DNA of 64,000 nt, from contig JAODTK010005768.1 in assembly GCA_026419785.1 (NCBI GenBank), forward strand, positions 124,001-188,000. Direction: 5' to 3'. Made by a program: the position numbers and the translations under genes. This document shows positions 46,582 to 58,325 of the stretch, piece by piece; position 1 is the stretch's first letter, and each line of letters starts with the position of its first letter. The notes beneath the pieces are model-generated. The model was not told the origin of the DNA. It saw nothing but the letters and a program-made list of their open reading frames with translations, and searched no databases. The stretch comes from Sclerodactyla briareus (lineage: Eukaryota; Echinodermata; Holothuroidea; Dendrochirotida; Sclerodactylidae).

Positions 46582-48420
46582 AGGCTAGTGATCCCTTGAC
46601 TGTTTTGTCAACCCATAGCCAGACACACAGACAAATGGGAGATATAGTTACCGGGATATTATAGGCAACATAACTTCTGACAACTTTCCTATCTTTACCA
46701 ACAACTAATAGGTTACTGTAACCTTGTAAGAAAGCTACACACAGAGTTCAAGGTTTTCAAGATTTGACTTGGTGAACCTTAGATGGACCTCCGACCTGAC
46801 CCCAAAAACAATAGGGTTCATGCACTCATCATGGGAATACAAAACAAAGTATGAGCCTCAATTCACCCCGCCCTTGACCAAAACAATAGGGTTCATGTAA
46901 TTCCCCCTAAGGGAGAGACACACCTAATTTCAACCTGACAGATCAACCGTTCTGGACTTATCGGGGTACAAGGTTTTCAGACTGTGACCATCGGTGACCT
47001 CAGATGACCTCTGACCTGACCCCAAAACAATAGGGTTCGAATACTCATCATGGGGAACCAAGATACCAAGTGAGCGTGTTCCCTCCAGGTGGGGTCAAGT
47101 TAGCGTGTTTTACAAGCCAAAATTGGCTAAAATATCAAAATTTTCACAAATTTTCTATTTCGACAAATTCACTCCTGCCGAACCAAAAACAATAGGGGTC
47201 CTGTACTACCCTAAGAAAGCTTTACACCTAATTCAACTTGATCAGACCGGAACAATTCATGGACTTATCGTGTTACAAGGTTTTCGACTTTGACTCTGGG
47301 GACTCAGATGACCTATGACCTGACCCCAAAACAATAGGGTTATGTACTCATCATGGAACACACATACAATATGAACTTCATCCATCGGGTTGGGGTCGGG
47401 TATCGTGTATTACAAAGCCAATTGGCCAAAATATCAAATTTTCACAAATTCTATTTTTCGACCAAAAATCACCGGACTGAACCAAAAAAAAAATAGGGTA
47501 ATGTACTCCCCATAAGAAAGCTTTACACCTATTCTCAACTTGATCAGACAAACATATGCGACTTAGGTGGTTACAAGGTTTCAGATTTTGACCTCGGGTG
47601 ACCTAAGATGACCTCTGACCTGACCAAAACAATAGGGTTCATTACTAATCATGGGGAACCAAACCATAACAAGTAATGAGCCTATCCATCAGGGTGGGTC
47701 GAGTATAGTCGGTTACACAGCAAGATTGCCCAAATATCAAATTTTCACAAATTTCTATTTTTCGACCAAAATTCACACCGACCTGAACCAAAAAAACCAT
47801 AGGGTTCCTGTACTCCCCTATAAGAAAGCTATACACTGATTTAACTTGATCAGACCAACCATTCTGGGCCTTATCGTGTTTACAGGTTTTCAGACTTTGG
47901 GGGAAAAACTCTGGTGACTCAGATGACCTCTGCCTGACCCAAACCAATATGGTTCATTTAATCATGGGGAACACACATACCAAGTATGAGTTCATCCATC
48001 CAGGTGGGGTCGAGTTATCGTGTTTACAAGCCAAAATTGGCCAAAATATCGAATTTTCCCACAAATTTTCCCTTTTCGACCAAAATTCAATCCAGACCGG
48101 AACCAAAAACAATAGGGTTCCGTACTCCCCATAAGAAAGTATACACCCAATTTCAACTTGACAGACAAACAATTTTGACGTATTGTGTGTACAAGGTTTC
48201 AGACTTTACTCTGGTGACTCAGATGACCTCAACTGACCCAAAACAATAGGGTTAATGTAACTCATCATGGGGAAAACAAATACCAGTATGAGCCTGACCT
48301 ACCAGCCTTGATCAAGTTATCGTGTTTACAGCTGGGCGTCACACACACAACACACAACAACGCACACACACCACGAGGTGACTGCATAGAATCCTCAGAC
48401 TTCGTAAAGGAATCAAAAAT
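46582..48420 (+). mobile_element. array of ~300 bp units between inverted ends with (CA)n
   Basis: Left end 'tagtgatcccttgactgttt' then 'acccatagccagacacacag'. About five units follow, with 'ccccaaaacaatagggttc' near 47025, 47325, 47625, 47940 and 48240. After these come 'gatcaagttatcgtgtttac', a (CA)n tract near 48340-48375, and the right end 'gacttcgtaaaggaatcaaa' (48399-48418). Units differ by many 1-2 base deletions. Confidence 0.82.
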
Positions 48421-49334
48421 GCCCCAAATGTTGAAAATATGGGTGTTGCTGTCACGAAAGCGATGAAGGAATCCACAGGACGTAGATCGTGAACATGGTG
48501 GGGGGGGGGCATAAATAATTAACTGGGTAAACGGACATTAGCTATATGGGGGTTCGACGGTTGCAAATTTCATCGAGCATAGCATACGGAGGCCATGGCC
48601 GGACTTCAGAAGATTTCCTTCAACCATTTTTTTACATGACATTCTAAAACCTAGAAATTGCAGACATGGAATTCCGGTTTCAGGGCTACAAATACAATCT
48701 TGGACAAAAGGTTGGATCACCTAATGCCGCATAGGATCATGGCACTAGAAATAGCGATTTCGGGCGTCATACATCTACTCATTCCACCCGCACCTCCCCC
48801 ATCCTGCTGCATCTCTTCGCTGCACACCCACTGACCGGGTGGCACTGGTGGGTTCGGAAGGCTCACACATAATTTCAGCGAAATGCGAGTTCCGCGGGCG
48901 CCTTCCTGGGAGCGACCAAAACTATACGTGACCGAGTACACCTGGCGAACGCGATCTTTCGCCAGCAAAAATTCGACTCCGCCATTAAGTGAATTCAGTA
49001 TTTCTGATTTGTGGAATGTAGTGAGTACTAGGGACTATTGAAATGGTAGTTATATTGACAGATCATAGCATTCCTTGTGGATTTTGGAATGTACAGAATG
49101 TAATGCTAACATACATCAGCATAACCTGTGTCAGATTCAAAACTCAAGACTTCCACAATTTAGCATAAGTGCGCATATTGCACAGCTGTGTACTGTCATG
49201 ACTCCTTGTGATTGTTTTCAGATAGATTGTCATCAATAATATATGCTGCAGCCTGTTCAAACTTTTTTGAGTTTGAGTGTCAGGTCGCCATCCCTGAATG
49301 CCCAGAGAAGTGAAAAACAGTCCACATTTCTCAG
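48421..49334. other. intron; includes a lone copy of the mariner-like terminus at ~48697
   Basis: 48697-48820 resembles the left part of the MITE at 49335 ('tacaatcttggacaaaaggt', 'tggatcacc', 'gcgatttcgggcgtcataca'). No matching inverse end found, so it is probably a truncated copy. G run near 48500. Confidence 0.55.
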
Positions 49335-49558
49335 ACAATCTTGGTCAAACTTGTTGGATCACCGAACTGCAAAACAGACTCATTGCACATAGAATCGCAA
49401 TTTCGTGGCGTAAATACATCGACTTCATGTTCCACCCCCCTCCCCCATACAATGTTGGAAGACAGTGTGCGGTCTCATATCCAAAATTGTTGGGGGGAGG
49501 GGGGTGCTATCCATCGCTTTAGGTATGGAGGGTGTTCAACGAATTTGTCAAGATTGTA
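49335..49558. mobile_element. Tc1/mariner-like MITE, ~225 bp
   Basis: Left terminus 'acaatcttggtcaaacttgt' then 'tggatcacc'; right terminus on the minus strand 'ctacaatcttgacaaattcg' then 'ttgaacacc'. Interior holds a G-rich stretch near 49492-49505. Same terminal family as 33433-33623 and 50670-50896. Confidence 0.7.
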
Positions 49559-49854
49559 GGTACATGCAACTTGAACACACTGCCAAGTGTCGTTACGATC
49601 TGGAGGTGCGTAACAACAAGATTTCCGGTATGCTCTGACGCCAAAGAAGGTTGCGCTATGCTTAGAGGTGTACACCATTCTATCATCATGAATGATTTGC
49701 CCCCCCCTAACAAGTATTCCACGGATGCCCATGGTGATGCATCCTATTTGGGGAAAGGTGGGGAAAAGTCACCTTTTTTTTTATTCAGTCACACGGACTC
49801 AAAATATGGGCAAGTCAAGTCCATTCCTAAAACTCTATGAAAGCAATTATCAGT

Positions 49855-49900
49855 GTGACTACAATCGTTTTGGACAAAATACTGGGACACCACCGGTCCA
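49855..49900 (+). repeat. solo copy of the mariner-like terminal repeat
   Basis: 'ctacaatcgttttggacaaa' then 'atactgggacacc' matches the terminus of the family. No inverse partner seen downstream. Confidence 0.55.
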
Positions 49901-50669
49901 CCGTGGGCATAGTATTGTTTCTCTCTATACCGGTGCTTTGTATACATGAGACATGTCGCAAAGCTGGGTGTACCATGTTGAAGTTTGATGTCACATGTGC
50001 ACGATGTGGTTCACTTGTCATCAATTAACCTTTGATTGCGGCAAAATCATACAAAACTTTTTCAAGCAACTGTCAGCAAACATGCTAGCAGTTCTAGGTC
50101 AAAGTCTACAAAACTGCACTCGATGGACTGTTAGAGGTATATGCATTTTTTATTCTGTTCATCTTGTTTAGTGGATTACAGTAGCTTATCATGCTTATGC
50201 ATGATTTGATCTTGTTCTCATTAGCAAGCGCTTAATAAAAACATGACAAATGGATTTACATACGGTTTAAATATATTTTACTTTTATTAATTCACAACAT
50301 GCTCACACTTTTACAGAATTGATAATCATGCATTACTACACTTTCCACTATTTTATGACATTGATACATGTACAAGGCCTGAAAATTTGTGAAAAACAAG
50401 AAATTGCATTTTAGAGAAAACGGGAAATTGCCTTTGGAAAATGGGAGAAAAATGGGAATTACCATTGTAGAAAGTGGAATTTGTCGATTTAGAAGTGGAA
50501 AATAATTGGCCCTAACCGGATGTGTAGAGGCTACATACACCTCCTAAACAACTAAAAAATACTTCTCAGCAACACCGACACCGGGCACGTCTGTCAACTG
50601 GGGCATCCTGCCACGGTTCGGCAGCAGCGAGCCGAGCGTGCGACTCCGGACCATACAAATACCCACTCA

Positions 50670-50896
50670 GACAATCTTGGACAAAATACCTTGGGACACC
50701 CCGTTCCCCCGTTCAATGTTGTTGTCTGCAGCGGAGAAGTGAAAAGTGCACATTGTTTAAGGGGGAGGGGGGGGGGGGGGTGGGGTGTAGACCAAGTGTT
50801 CCCGGGCTACGGGCACGAACTCATGCACACTATCGACATATGTCTTCTCTGCTCGAAAAGCTGCAAGTGTCCCAACTATTTTGTCCAAGATTGTAG
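50670..50896. mobile_element. Tc1/mariner-like MITE, ~227 bp
   Basis: Left terminus 'gacaatcttggacaaaatac' then 'cttgggacacc'; right terminus on the minus strand 'ctacaatcttggacaaaata' then 'gttgggacac'. The pair matches almost perfectly over ~28 bp. A G run lies at about 50763-50780. No coding capacity. Confidence 0.78.
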
Positions 50897-51369
50897 CTGT
50901 CCCCATCTCTGTTCTTAGATGTTGAGGTGACTCTGGCTCCTCATCAGTCTTATCCTAGGAAGGGAGATGTTTGAGGGTGGGGCAGCATCAGCAGATGCAA
51001 AAGACATGCAGTATGTCTCACTTAGTAGTTGTGTTCAAGGGGAGGGGAGGGGGGGCTTCACTGAGGGAGACTCCAACCCATGCACCATCCTTTTCCAGGC
51101 CTAGGGGATATGTTCGAAGTCTTATCCAGGGGACAATCGAACACATGTTCATATAGAGTTGAGAGAACATATGCTGCACTCAGACAGGGGAAGACTTTCT
51201 CTTCCAAGAACTAGACCATGCGGGGGGTAAACCGCCAAAGTGTATACCACTCGTGATCTGTTGGTGAAGTGTTGTATGAGTTGCATGTGGATGACATCAT
51301 CGAATAATAACGATAATGACTGCTTTTACATTTTCCACCGCGAATGTTGTCTCAAATCGCTACATGTCA

Positions 51370-51965
51370 TCTACCAAGTTTCGCTTGAAATTATGACAAA
51401 ATGATGATTATCCCGTAATTTTACCTCTGGTGACCTTGAAATAAACCTCCAATTCTTTGGGACCAATATTAGTCACCACCTACACAGTTTCGTGGAAATC
51501 AGACAAACTTCGAAAAATGCACAAATCGGGTAAATTAGCGTGACTTTGCCCTTGATGACCCAGAAATGTCCTCCATTTTTTTCGGGACCCGACATCGGCC
51601 ACACTACCAAGATTCGTTTGAAATCTGGACAAAATTTCGATAAGAGCCTAATTTGACCTCTGGTGACCTTCAAAGCACCTTCACTTTCTTCAGGACCAAT
51701 TATAGTGACCCCCACGTTCGTGGAAATCAAAACAATTCGAAAAATGCGCAAATTACATATGAATGTAGCGTGACTTCGAACTCTGATGACCCCGACATGT
51801 CCTCCACTGTTTTCTGGGACAACATAGTCCATACCTATAAGTTTCATTGGAAAAACGGGAAAAATTTTGTAATTGTGTAAATTGACCTATGGGACCTGAA
51901 AAATACCCTCACTTTTCCGGACCAAACATAGTCCCCACTACCACGTTTCGTGAAAAATAATTTTC
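51370..51965 (+). repeat. satellite-like repeat, ~115 bp unit, about five copies
   Basis: The phrase 'taccaagtttcg(t)ggaaatc' (with variants) recurs near 51373, 51481, 51606, 51714, 51838 and 51939, each followed by 'gacaaa...aaatgcgcaaatta' and 'gacctctggtgacc'. Spacing alternates ~108 and ~124 bp, suggesting a dimeric unit of ~232 bp. Confidence 0.75.
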
Positions 51966-52029
51966 CTTCCTAATCCCCCCCCCCCTGACCAAACTTTGAA
52001 AATGCGCAATAGCAATAGGCTTTACCTGC

Positions 52030-52350
52030 AGTGCGAGGAGACATCCATTTCGAAAATCATCCAAGATTTCACTATGGCCCGAACATGTGTGCCAAGGTTT
52101 CGCTCACGGACAAAGTGTTGGAGAGTATTGCGCTAACGGGAAAATCTCCTAATCGCGAAAGTATGCAAATCAGGCGGATCCCGTTCAGGGTGGCAGGACG
52201 CCAACTTTCACTAGGTTTCCGAGGTTTCATAAGGATACATCGTGTGCCATGTTTAGGCTCAAACGGAACAAAAAGAGTTGAGGTTTTGCGCTAACAAGAA
52301 ATGCGGCGGCGGCGGAAGGCGTGAGCCAAACCAAATTATCCCGAAGGGGG
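52030..52350 (-). repeat. end of a GGTTTGGC/CGG-type element
   Basis: Contains 'tattgcgctaacgggaaaat', 'ttgcgctaacaagaaatg', 'cggcggcggcgg' and the end 'gagccaaaccaaattatccc'. The same set, inverted, marks the starts at 56515 and 58725. Confidence 0.55.
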
Positions 52351-52354
52351 CTAT

Positions 52355-53690
52355 AACTAGACACCGCCTGGTGGGTAAACTGCTAACGTGTATATCCCAA
52401 CATTGGCCAAAACCCGTTTCTAGTTTTTTTTGGCTGTAACTCCTAAATAAGCAACATTTATTCAAGACTGCAACTTTAACCACATGACCACCCGGAAAGA
52501 GGTCAAATAGGAGTCAAGAGTCACACACATGCAGAGTCAACAATTATATCACAATGGTGCACTTCCAGCATCACAGATATTCAATTACTCCGATTATGGC
52601 GGAAAACGTTTCGACCCTAAGTGGACCTTGAAGACCTTGCATGACATGGGGTTTTTATAAAATTGTACTCTCGTGATGCCATCCACTCCTAGAAGCATAT
52701 TGCAGTCACTGAACCATGCCTATGTATTACAAAAAGCGATTAAAATTAAACTGACCCCGTGTAACTACCAAAGTAGGCGTCGATCGAAGCGGGAGTTGGC
52801 TTCCTCCATAAAAACACCAAAGTCTATCCACATATCCAAAAATAACAGTTTCTATTTTTTTTGCAGAAACTCCTTAAATAAGCACATTGATTCAAGAATC
52901 AAACATTTAACCACAGACCACTCTTCTTTTTTCATTTTGACCAGAGGTCAAATCGAGGTCAATGGTCACACACATGCAGGTAACATTATATCACAAATGG
53001 GGAACATTCAGCATACAGATATTCAATCTCAGAATATGGCAAGAAAAAACGTTTTTGGCCCATAGGGACCTTGAATGACCTGTATGACCAGGGCGGTTTT
53101 AGAAAAAGTTGTGAATCCCATGTGAGGCCTCCACTCCTGGAACCATATTGCATTCCAATGAAACGCCTAATGTTATTGCAAAAAGCTAGTAATTAAACTG
53201 ACCCTTGTAATACAAAAAGGATGGTCCTGATCGAAAGCGGGATGAGTGGCTTCCTCATAAAGCACACAAAGGTTTTTTTTATTCCCCCACACATCCAAAA
53301 ATAAACCAGTTTCTAGCTTGTTTGCCCATAACTCCTTACATCAGCACATTTATTCAAGACGTAAACCTTTAACCACATGACCACTCAACAGAGGGCAAAT
53401 TGAGGTCAGAGGTCACACACTTGTAGGTCAAAAAATTATAGCAAATGGGCGAACCTTCCAGCCATCACAGATATCAATTCGCCGATTGGCCCAGGGTAAA
53501 AACAGGTTTTGACCCCTAAGGAGGGTTGAATGACCTTCATGACATGGCAGTTTTTATGAAAATTGTAAACCTCATTTGATACACCCCCTCCTAGGAGTTT
53601 TTTGCATTCTGATGACATGCCCAGTGCTATTGCAAAAAGTAACTAAAATCTGTTTTGACCCCACGTACCTTTGATGACTTCAGACATGCA
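52355..53690 (+). repeat. left arm of a large inverted repeat, with terminal repeat
   Basis: Starts with the ~45 bp terminus 'aactagacaccgcctggtgg' ... 'gctaacgtgtatatccc'. It then has about three units of ~430-460 bp marked by 'cgtttctag' / 'cagtttcta' near 52420, 52846 and 53306. Each unit carries 'taactccttaaataagcaca', 'ttaaccacatgacca', 'aatgacctgcatgac'-type and 'ccactcctagaagcatattg' phrases. The inverse of terminus and units is at 59100-60733. Confidence 0.78.
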
Positions 53691-53712
53691 GTTTTATAAC
53701 AGAAAAGCCCAC

Positions 53713-55856
53713 AGCTTAGTGATTCCTTGGAGTTCTGTCAACCCATAGCCAGAACACGGATAAATGGGAGATCGTTAAGCTCATGATGGGCACATAAGTC
53801 TGACTCAATGTCATATCTTTACCAACCAACTAATAGGGTGCTGTACCTTGGTAAGAAAGCTACACACTAGAATTCAAGGTTTTTCTCCGACTTTGAACTC
53901 TGGTAAACCTTAGAGACCTCCGACCTGACCCAAACACAAAGGGGTTCATGTTACTCACTAAGGAAAGTACACACCTAATTTCAACTGATCAGACAAACCG
54001 TTCGGGCTTTATCGTGGTTTTTTACAAGGTGTTTTCAGACTTTGACTTGGTGACCTCAGATGAACTCTGACAGACACCAAAACAATAGTGTTCATTGCAC
54101 TAAGCATGGGGAAAAACATCCTAAGTATGAGCTTCACCATTGCCGGGTGGGGTCGCAGTTATCGTGTTTACAAGCCAAAATTGGCCACCTATCAAATGTT
54201 CCAAAATTTGCTATTGTCGGACAAAATTCACTCCCAACCTGACCCAAAACACAAATAGGGTTCTGTATCCCCTCATAAGAAAGCCAGACACCTAATTTCA
54301 ACTGATAGACCAACCATTAGGGGACTAGGTTTACAAGGTTTTCAGACTCTTTGACCTTGGTGACCTCAGCTGACTCTCTGACCTGACCCCAAAACAATTA
54401 GGGTTATGTACTCATCTGGGGAACACACCTACAAGGTATGAGCTCATCCATCCGAATGGGGTTCGCGTAAGTTATCGTGTTTACAAGCCAAAATTGGCAA
54501 AAAAATATTGATTTTAACAAATTTTATATTCAACCAAAATTCACCTCCCGACCTGAACCAAAAACTAATTAGGCGGGTCCTGGGACTCCCACATAAGGAA
54601 AGCTATAACTCTAATTTAAAAATGATCAGACCAACAATTTGGACTTATCGTGATGTTTACAAGGTTTTTAGACTTTGACCCTCTGGGTGACCTCAGTGAC
54701 CTCTGACATGACCTAAAAATGACTGGGTTAATGTACTCATCATGGGGAACACTACCGAGTCATGAGTTCATCCATCCGGGTGGGGTAGAAGTTATCGTGG
54801 TTTAACAAGCCAAAATTGGCCAAAAATCCAATTTTAACAAATTTCCATTTTTAACCAAAATTCACATCCGACCTGAACTAAAAACAATAGGGTTTGCCTG
54901 TGTACTCATATGAGAACTAAACCAATTTCAAATTGGATCAGGCCAACCATTGGACTAAACAGGTTACAAGGTTTCAGACTTTGACCCTAGGACCCTCAGA
55001 TGACCTCTGACAGGACCCAACAACAATAGGGTTCATGTACTCGGCATGGGGAACACACCTAAAAGTAGGAGCTTCATCCCCTCCGGGAGGGTAGAGTTAT
55101 GTGTGTACAAGCCAAAATTGTGCCAAAATATCAAATTTTCACAAATTTACATTTCTACCAAAATTCCCTCCAGACCCGAACCAAAAACAATAGCGTTTCA
55201 GTACGCCCCATAAGAAAGCTATACACTAATTTCAAACTTGATCAGGACCAAAACCATTTGGATCTTTATGTGTTTACAAGGTTTTTCAGGACTTTGACCT
55301 CTGGTGACCAGATGACCTCTGACTGGCCCAAAAAAAACAATAAGGTTCATGTACTCATCAGGGGAAACACCACATACAAGTATGAGCATGACTACTCAGA
55401 CCTGATCAACTTACGGTTTACAAGCTGGGGAGTCACACACACACAACACACACCACATACCTGTGTAGGCGGCCTAACGGGGACACACAATCGGGACATT
55501 GATCTTTCACCTATGGAAATGGGGACATCAGTGCAAAACTTTACATAGGGGTACCCCTACCACTACAAGTAACTCATTTTAAGCAGTTTAAGGGAACAAC
55601 GCGAAACGGGATATCCAGTCCGGGTTTTTTGGGGGCGTTTTCCTAAGGAAACGGGGACAAACAAAAGGGGATATCCAGGTTCCGGCGATATCCCCAGTTC
55701 CGTGCAAAAGGACCGTGTGTGTCCCGTTTACTGGAATCAACAACCGCACACCCAACACACCACACACACACACATCACCAACACACAAACACACACAAAC
55801 AACACACACACGGCGTGACTGAATAGATCCTCTGACTTCGTCAAGGAATCAAAAAT
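53713..55856 (+). mobile_element. array of ~310 bp units between inverted ends with (CA)n
   Basis: Left end 'cttagtgattccttggagtt' then 'acccatagccag'. Units follow, marked by the 'aacaatagggttc' phrase near 54080, 54395, 54713, 55022 and 55335. Two CA-rich tracts (55435-55470 and 55740-55812) lie before the right end 'gacttcgtcaaggaatcaaa' (55836-55855). A smaller element at 55474-55730 sits inside the CA tract. Units are noisy. Confidence 0.82.
55474..55730. mobile_element. MITE-like insertion inside a (CA)n tract
   Basis: Left 'ctaacggggacacacaatcg' is the imperfect inverse of right 'ccgtgtgtgtcccgttt' (55713-55729), and CA repeats continue on both sides. Inside are two further copies of 'gggatatccag' (near 55608 and 55668). 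No coding capacity. Confidence 0.5.
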
Positions 55857-56224
55857 TGTTACTACGACTGTGATGCATCCACTCCTAGAAGCATATTGCA
55901 TTCAATGAACACGCCAATGTTATTGCGAAAAAGTTATTAAATTAAACTTTGACCCCTTGTAACTAAACATTCACAATTGACTTGGATGACCTTGCAAAAT
56001 GCCCACCATCGTTTTTCGGAACAATTTGTCACCCATGCGTACCAAGTTTTGTGTACCATCGGGACAAACTTTAATATTTTACATAAAAATACCAAAAGCA
56101 GAGGGCCGGCAGTCTTACGGTAATACCAGTTTTCGAAAGCATCCAAAGATCTCCATGGGGTCAACACGTGTACCAAGTGTCAGCTAATTGAGGACAATGC
56201 GTGGAGAGTTATCGCGCTAACGCG

Positions 56225-56345
56225 AAAATCTTCCGGGGGCGGTAGTGGCGGCGGGACCGCAGAGGCGGACGCGGCGGAGGACGCGGCGGCGGGACGCGGC
56301 GCGGACGCAGCGGCGGATGCCAGCGGGGATGCGGGCGGGGCGTGT
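56225..56345. repeat. CGG-rich tract
   Basis: About 120 bp of GGC/GAC/GCG triplets ('ggacgcggcggaggacgcgg'). Preceded by 'gttatcgcgctaacgcgaaa', which also sits next to CGG stretches at 52280-52310 and 58090-58130. A subterminal part of the element family of 56515-58165. Confidence 0.85.
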
Positions 56346-56514
56346 GTGCATGCTTTGATCGATGCATTTGGTACTTAGCTGACCGACGGATATCATGACC
56401 ATTCTCCTCCATACACTGGCAAACAAACAGAGGTGTTTGTGGCCCCAACTGTTTATGAGGCCTCCATAGTATACAAATGGTTTAGGAACTCAAACAGGAC
56501 AGTATTAATCCACT

Positions 56515-58165
56515 TCGGTGGCTATTATGGTTTGCTTCGCCGTCTCCGCCGCATCCCTGCATTCTTGTTAGCGCATAAACTCTCCAACACTTTGTCCGCC
56601 GTTTGAGCCGAAACTTGGCACACATGTAAGCTATGAAATCTCGGTGAGTTCGAAAAGTGGGCGTCGCCACATGAACGGGGTCGCTAATTTGCATAATTTC
56701 CACGTTGGAAGATTTTTCCTGTTAGCGCAATAATTCTTAAAAGCTTTATATGCTTGATCTGAAACTTGTTACACTTGTCCGCCCTAGGGAATAAATCTAG
56801 GATGAGTTCGGAACGAGTGGGCATCGCGCAATGCTGGGGGGCCTAATTTGCATAATTTTCGCTAAATTTTCAAGTTAGTCGGATTTGAACGAAACTTGGT
56901 GGGGGGTAGGGGATAAGTTGATCCAGAAAATATGTGAGGTCATTTCAAGGTCATCAAAGGTCAAAATTGGCAAAATTTATGCGATTCTCCAAACTTTGTC
57001 AGATTTGAACGTTACTTGGTGGGAGAACTATAGTGAATCCGAAATTGTTGAGGTTCATTTCAAGGTCATCAGGAGGGAAACTTGCGAAATATAGCGAAAT
57101 TTCCAAACTTTGTCAGAGTTGAACTAAACTTGGTGGAAGGGGGCTACATTCGTTCCTCACAAAGTTAGAAGTCATTCAAAGCCATCATGTGTCAAATTTG
57201 CATAAAAATCATGTATGCCTTTTAAACAATCAGGGATTACAACAAAACTGGGGATGAAGTTGTCTGGGTTTCTAACCAAAATGGGGCGGTCGTTATGGGG
57301 TGTTAGATACTCTTCCCAATGACATGGCCAAAAGTGGGGACTGGGGATATACAATGGGCGGTTTACCCGCTCACATGTCTAGTTCAATTTGGTGGTTACA
57401 AACTTTTTAGGGGTGTTTAAGTGCCTAATTGGACTGTTTGAAACCTTAATAGCACTGGCGGCGGAGTAAGGTCCCCTGTCCACACAGATGGGCGATGTTG
57501 TATAAGAGGGAGTAAGGCAGAGCAGCCTGCACTCATTATGTTCCCAGCGACACTGGGATGTCGGGGAATAATATGGTTTGGGGTGTGTAGCGCCGCTGAT
57601 CCCAGGCTCGCCGCCACCAAAAACTTCGGCGTTAACGAAATAATCTTTAACACGTTACCGATGATGGAAATTTGGTAAAATGTTGCCCTAGTTGAATTCG
57701 AATGAGTTCGAAAAGGGGCATCACTGCAATGCTGGGCGCGAAATTTGCAAATTTATGCAATTAAAAGTCAGTCGAGTTTGAAGGAAACTGGTGGGTAGGG
57801 ACTATAGTTGATACCGAAAGGTGGAGGTAATATTTGCGGAATTTATGCAGATTTTTCAAACTCGCACGATGAACGAAACCGGGTGGTTGGACAGAGTTGA
57901 TCCCGAAAAATGTGGAATCTTTCAAGTCATAGGAGGAAATTTTCAAAAATTTATTGCGATTTAAAACTTTGTTTTTCGTGAAACCTGCAAAATCGAGGGG
58001 CAGCAAACATGCAGTGAAGCCAACTTTCGAACTCATCAGATTTGTAGGACGGGACATGTGTACTAAAGGGGGAAGTTATTGCGCTAACGCCTAAGTTTCC
58101 GGAGGGCCCGGCGGGAGGAGGGGCGGGCGGCTAACCCCCAAAACAAAACATCCCGAACGCTTACA
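56515..58165. mobile_element. possible DNA element with CGG-rich ends, ~1.65 kb
   Basis: Left end reads 'ctattatggtttgcttcgcc', 'gtctccgccgc', 'gttagcgcataaactctcca'. The right end has the same signals inverted: 'gttattgcgctaacgcctaa', a G/C-rich stretch near 58100, and 'aaaacaaaacatcccg'. Inside are degenerate satellite phrases ('gaacgaaacttggtggg', 'atttcaaggtcatc') repeated about every 110-130 bp. No coding region seen. Confidence 0.45.
57340..57390 (-). repeat. inverse copy of the CTAGACACCGCC-type terminal repeat
   Basis: 'ggggatatacaatgggcggt' then 'ttacccgctcacatgtctag' is the inverse of the terminus at 52355, partly degenerate. Confidence 0.55.
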
Positions 58166-58219
58166 GTGTGGCGGGGATAAACCGGGGTTAAATACAGTAT
58201 GGAAAAATGGGATCCGTAC

Positions 58220-58325
58220 CTGAACTGGATGCAGTTTAGTCTTGGTACTCCCAATTCCTCCACTGTGGTCACCGCTTTGCCATGCACAGAGATATGGCAT
58301 TAGGCAGGCATTGACAGCAAGATGT
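58220..58325 (-). CDS. XDH: xanthine dehydrogenase exon, end of first 2Fe-2S domain
   Basis: A 106 bp minus-strand exon after 'attttgctcacag' and before 'gtacggatcc'. It encodes HLAVNACLMP, then HGKAVTTVE, then GIGSTKTKLHPVQ, in three frames. V-N-A-C-L (the last cysteine of the first 2Fe-2S cluster), V-T-T-V-E-G-I-G and L-H-P-V-Q are near-invariant in xanthine dehydrogenases. It joins in phase 0 to the exon at 41747 (E-M-L-A-x-S-H-G). Breaks: two bases are missing just after LMP and one G is missing in 'gaggaatt'. The exons before it, with the GCGEGGCG cluster loop, are not in the window. Confidence 0.92.

Noticed and set aside
56225..56345. CpG-island promoter at the CGG tract
   Set aside because: The same CGG block recurs next to element borders at 52290 and 58100, so it is part of a repeat rather than a promoter.
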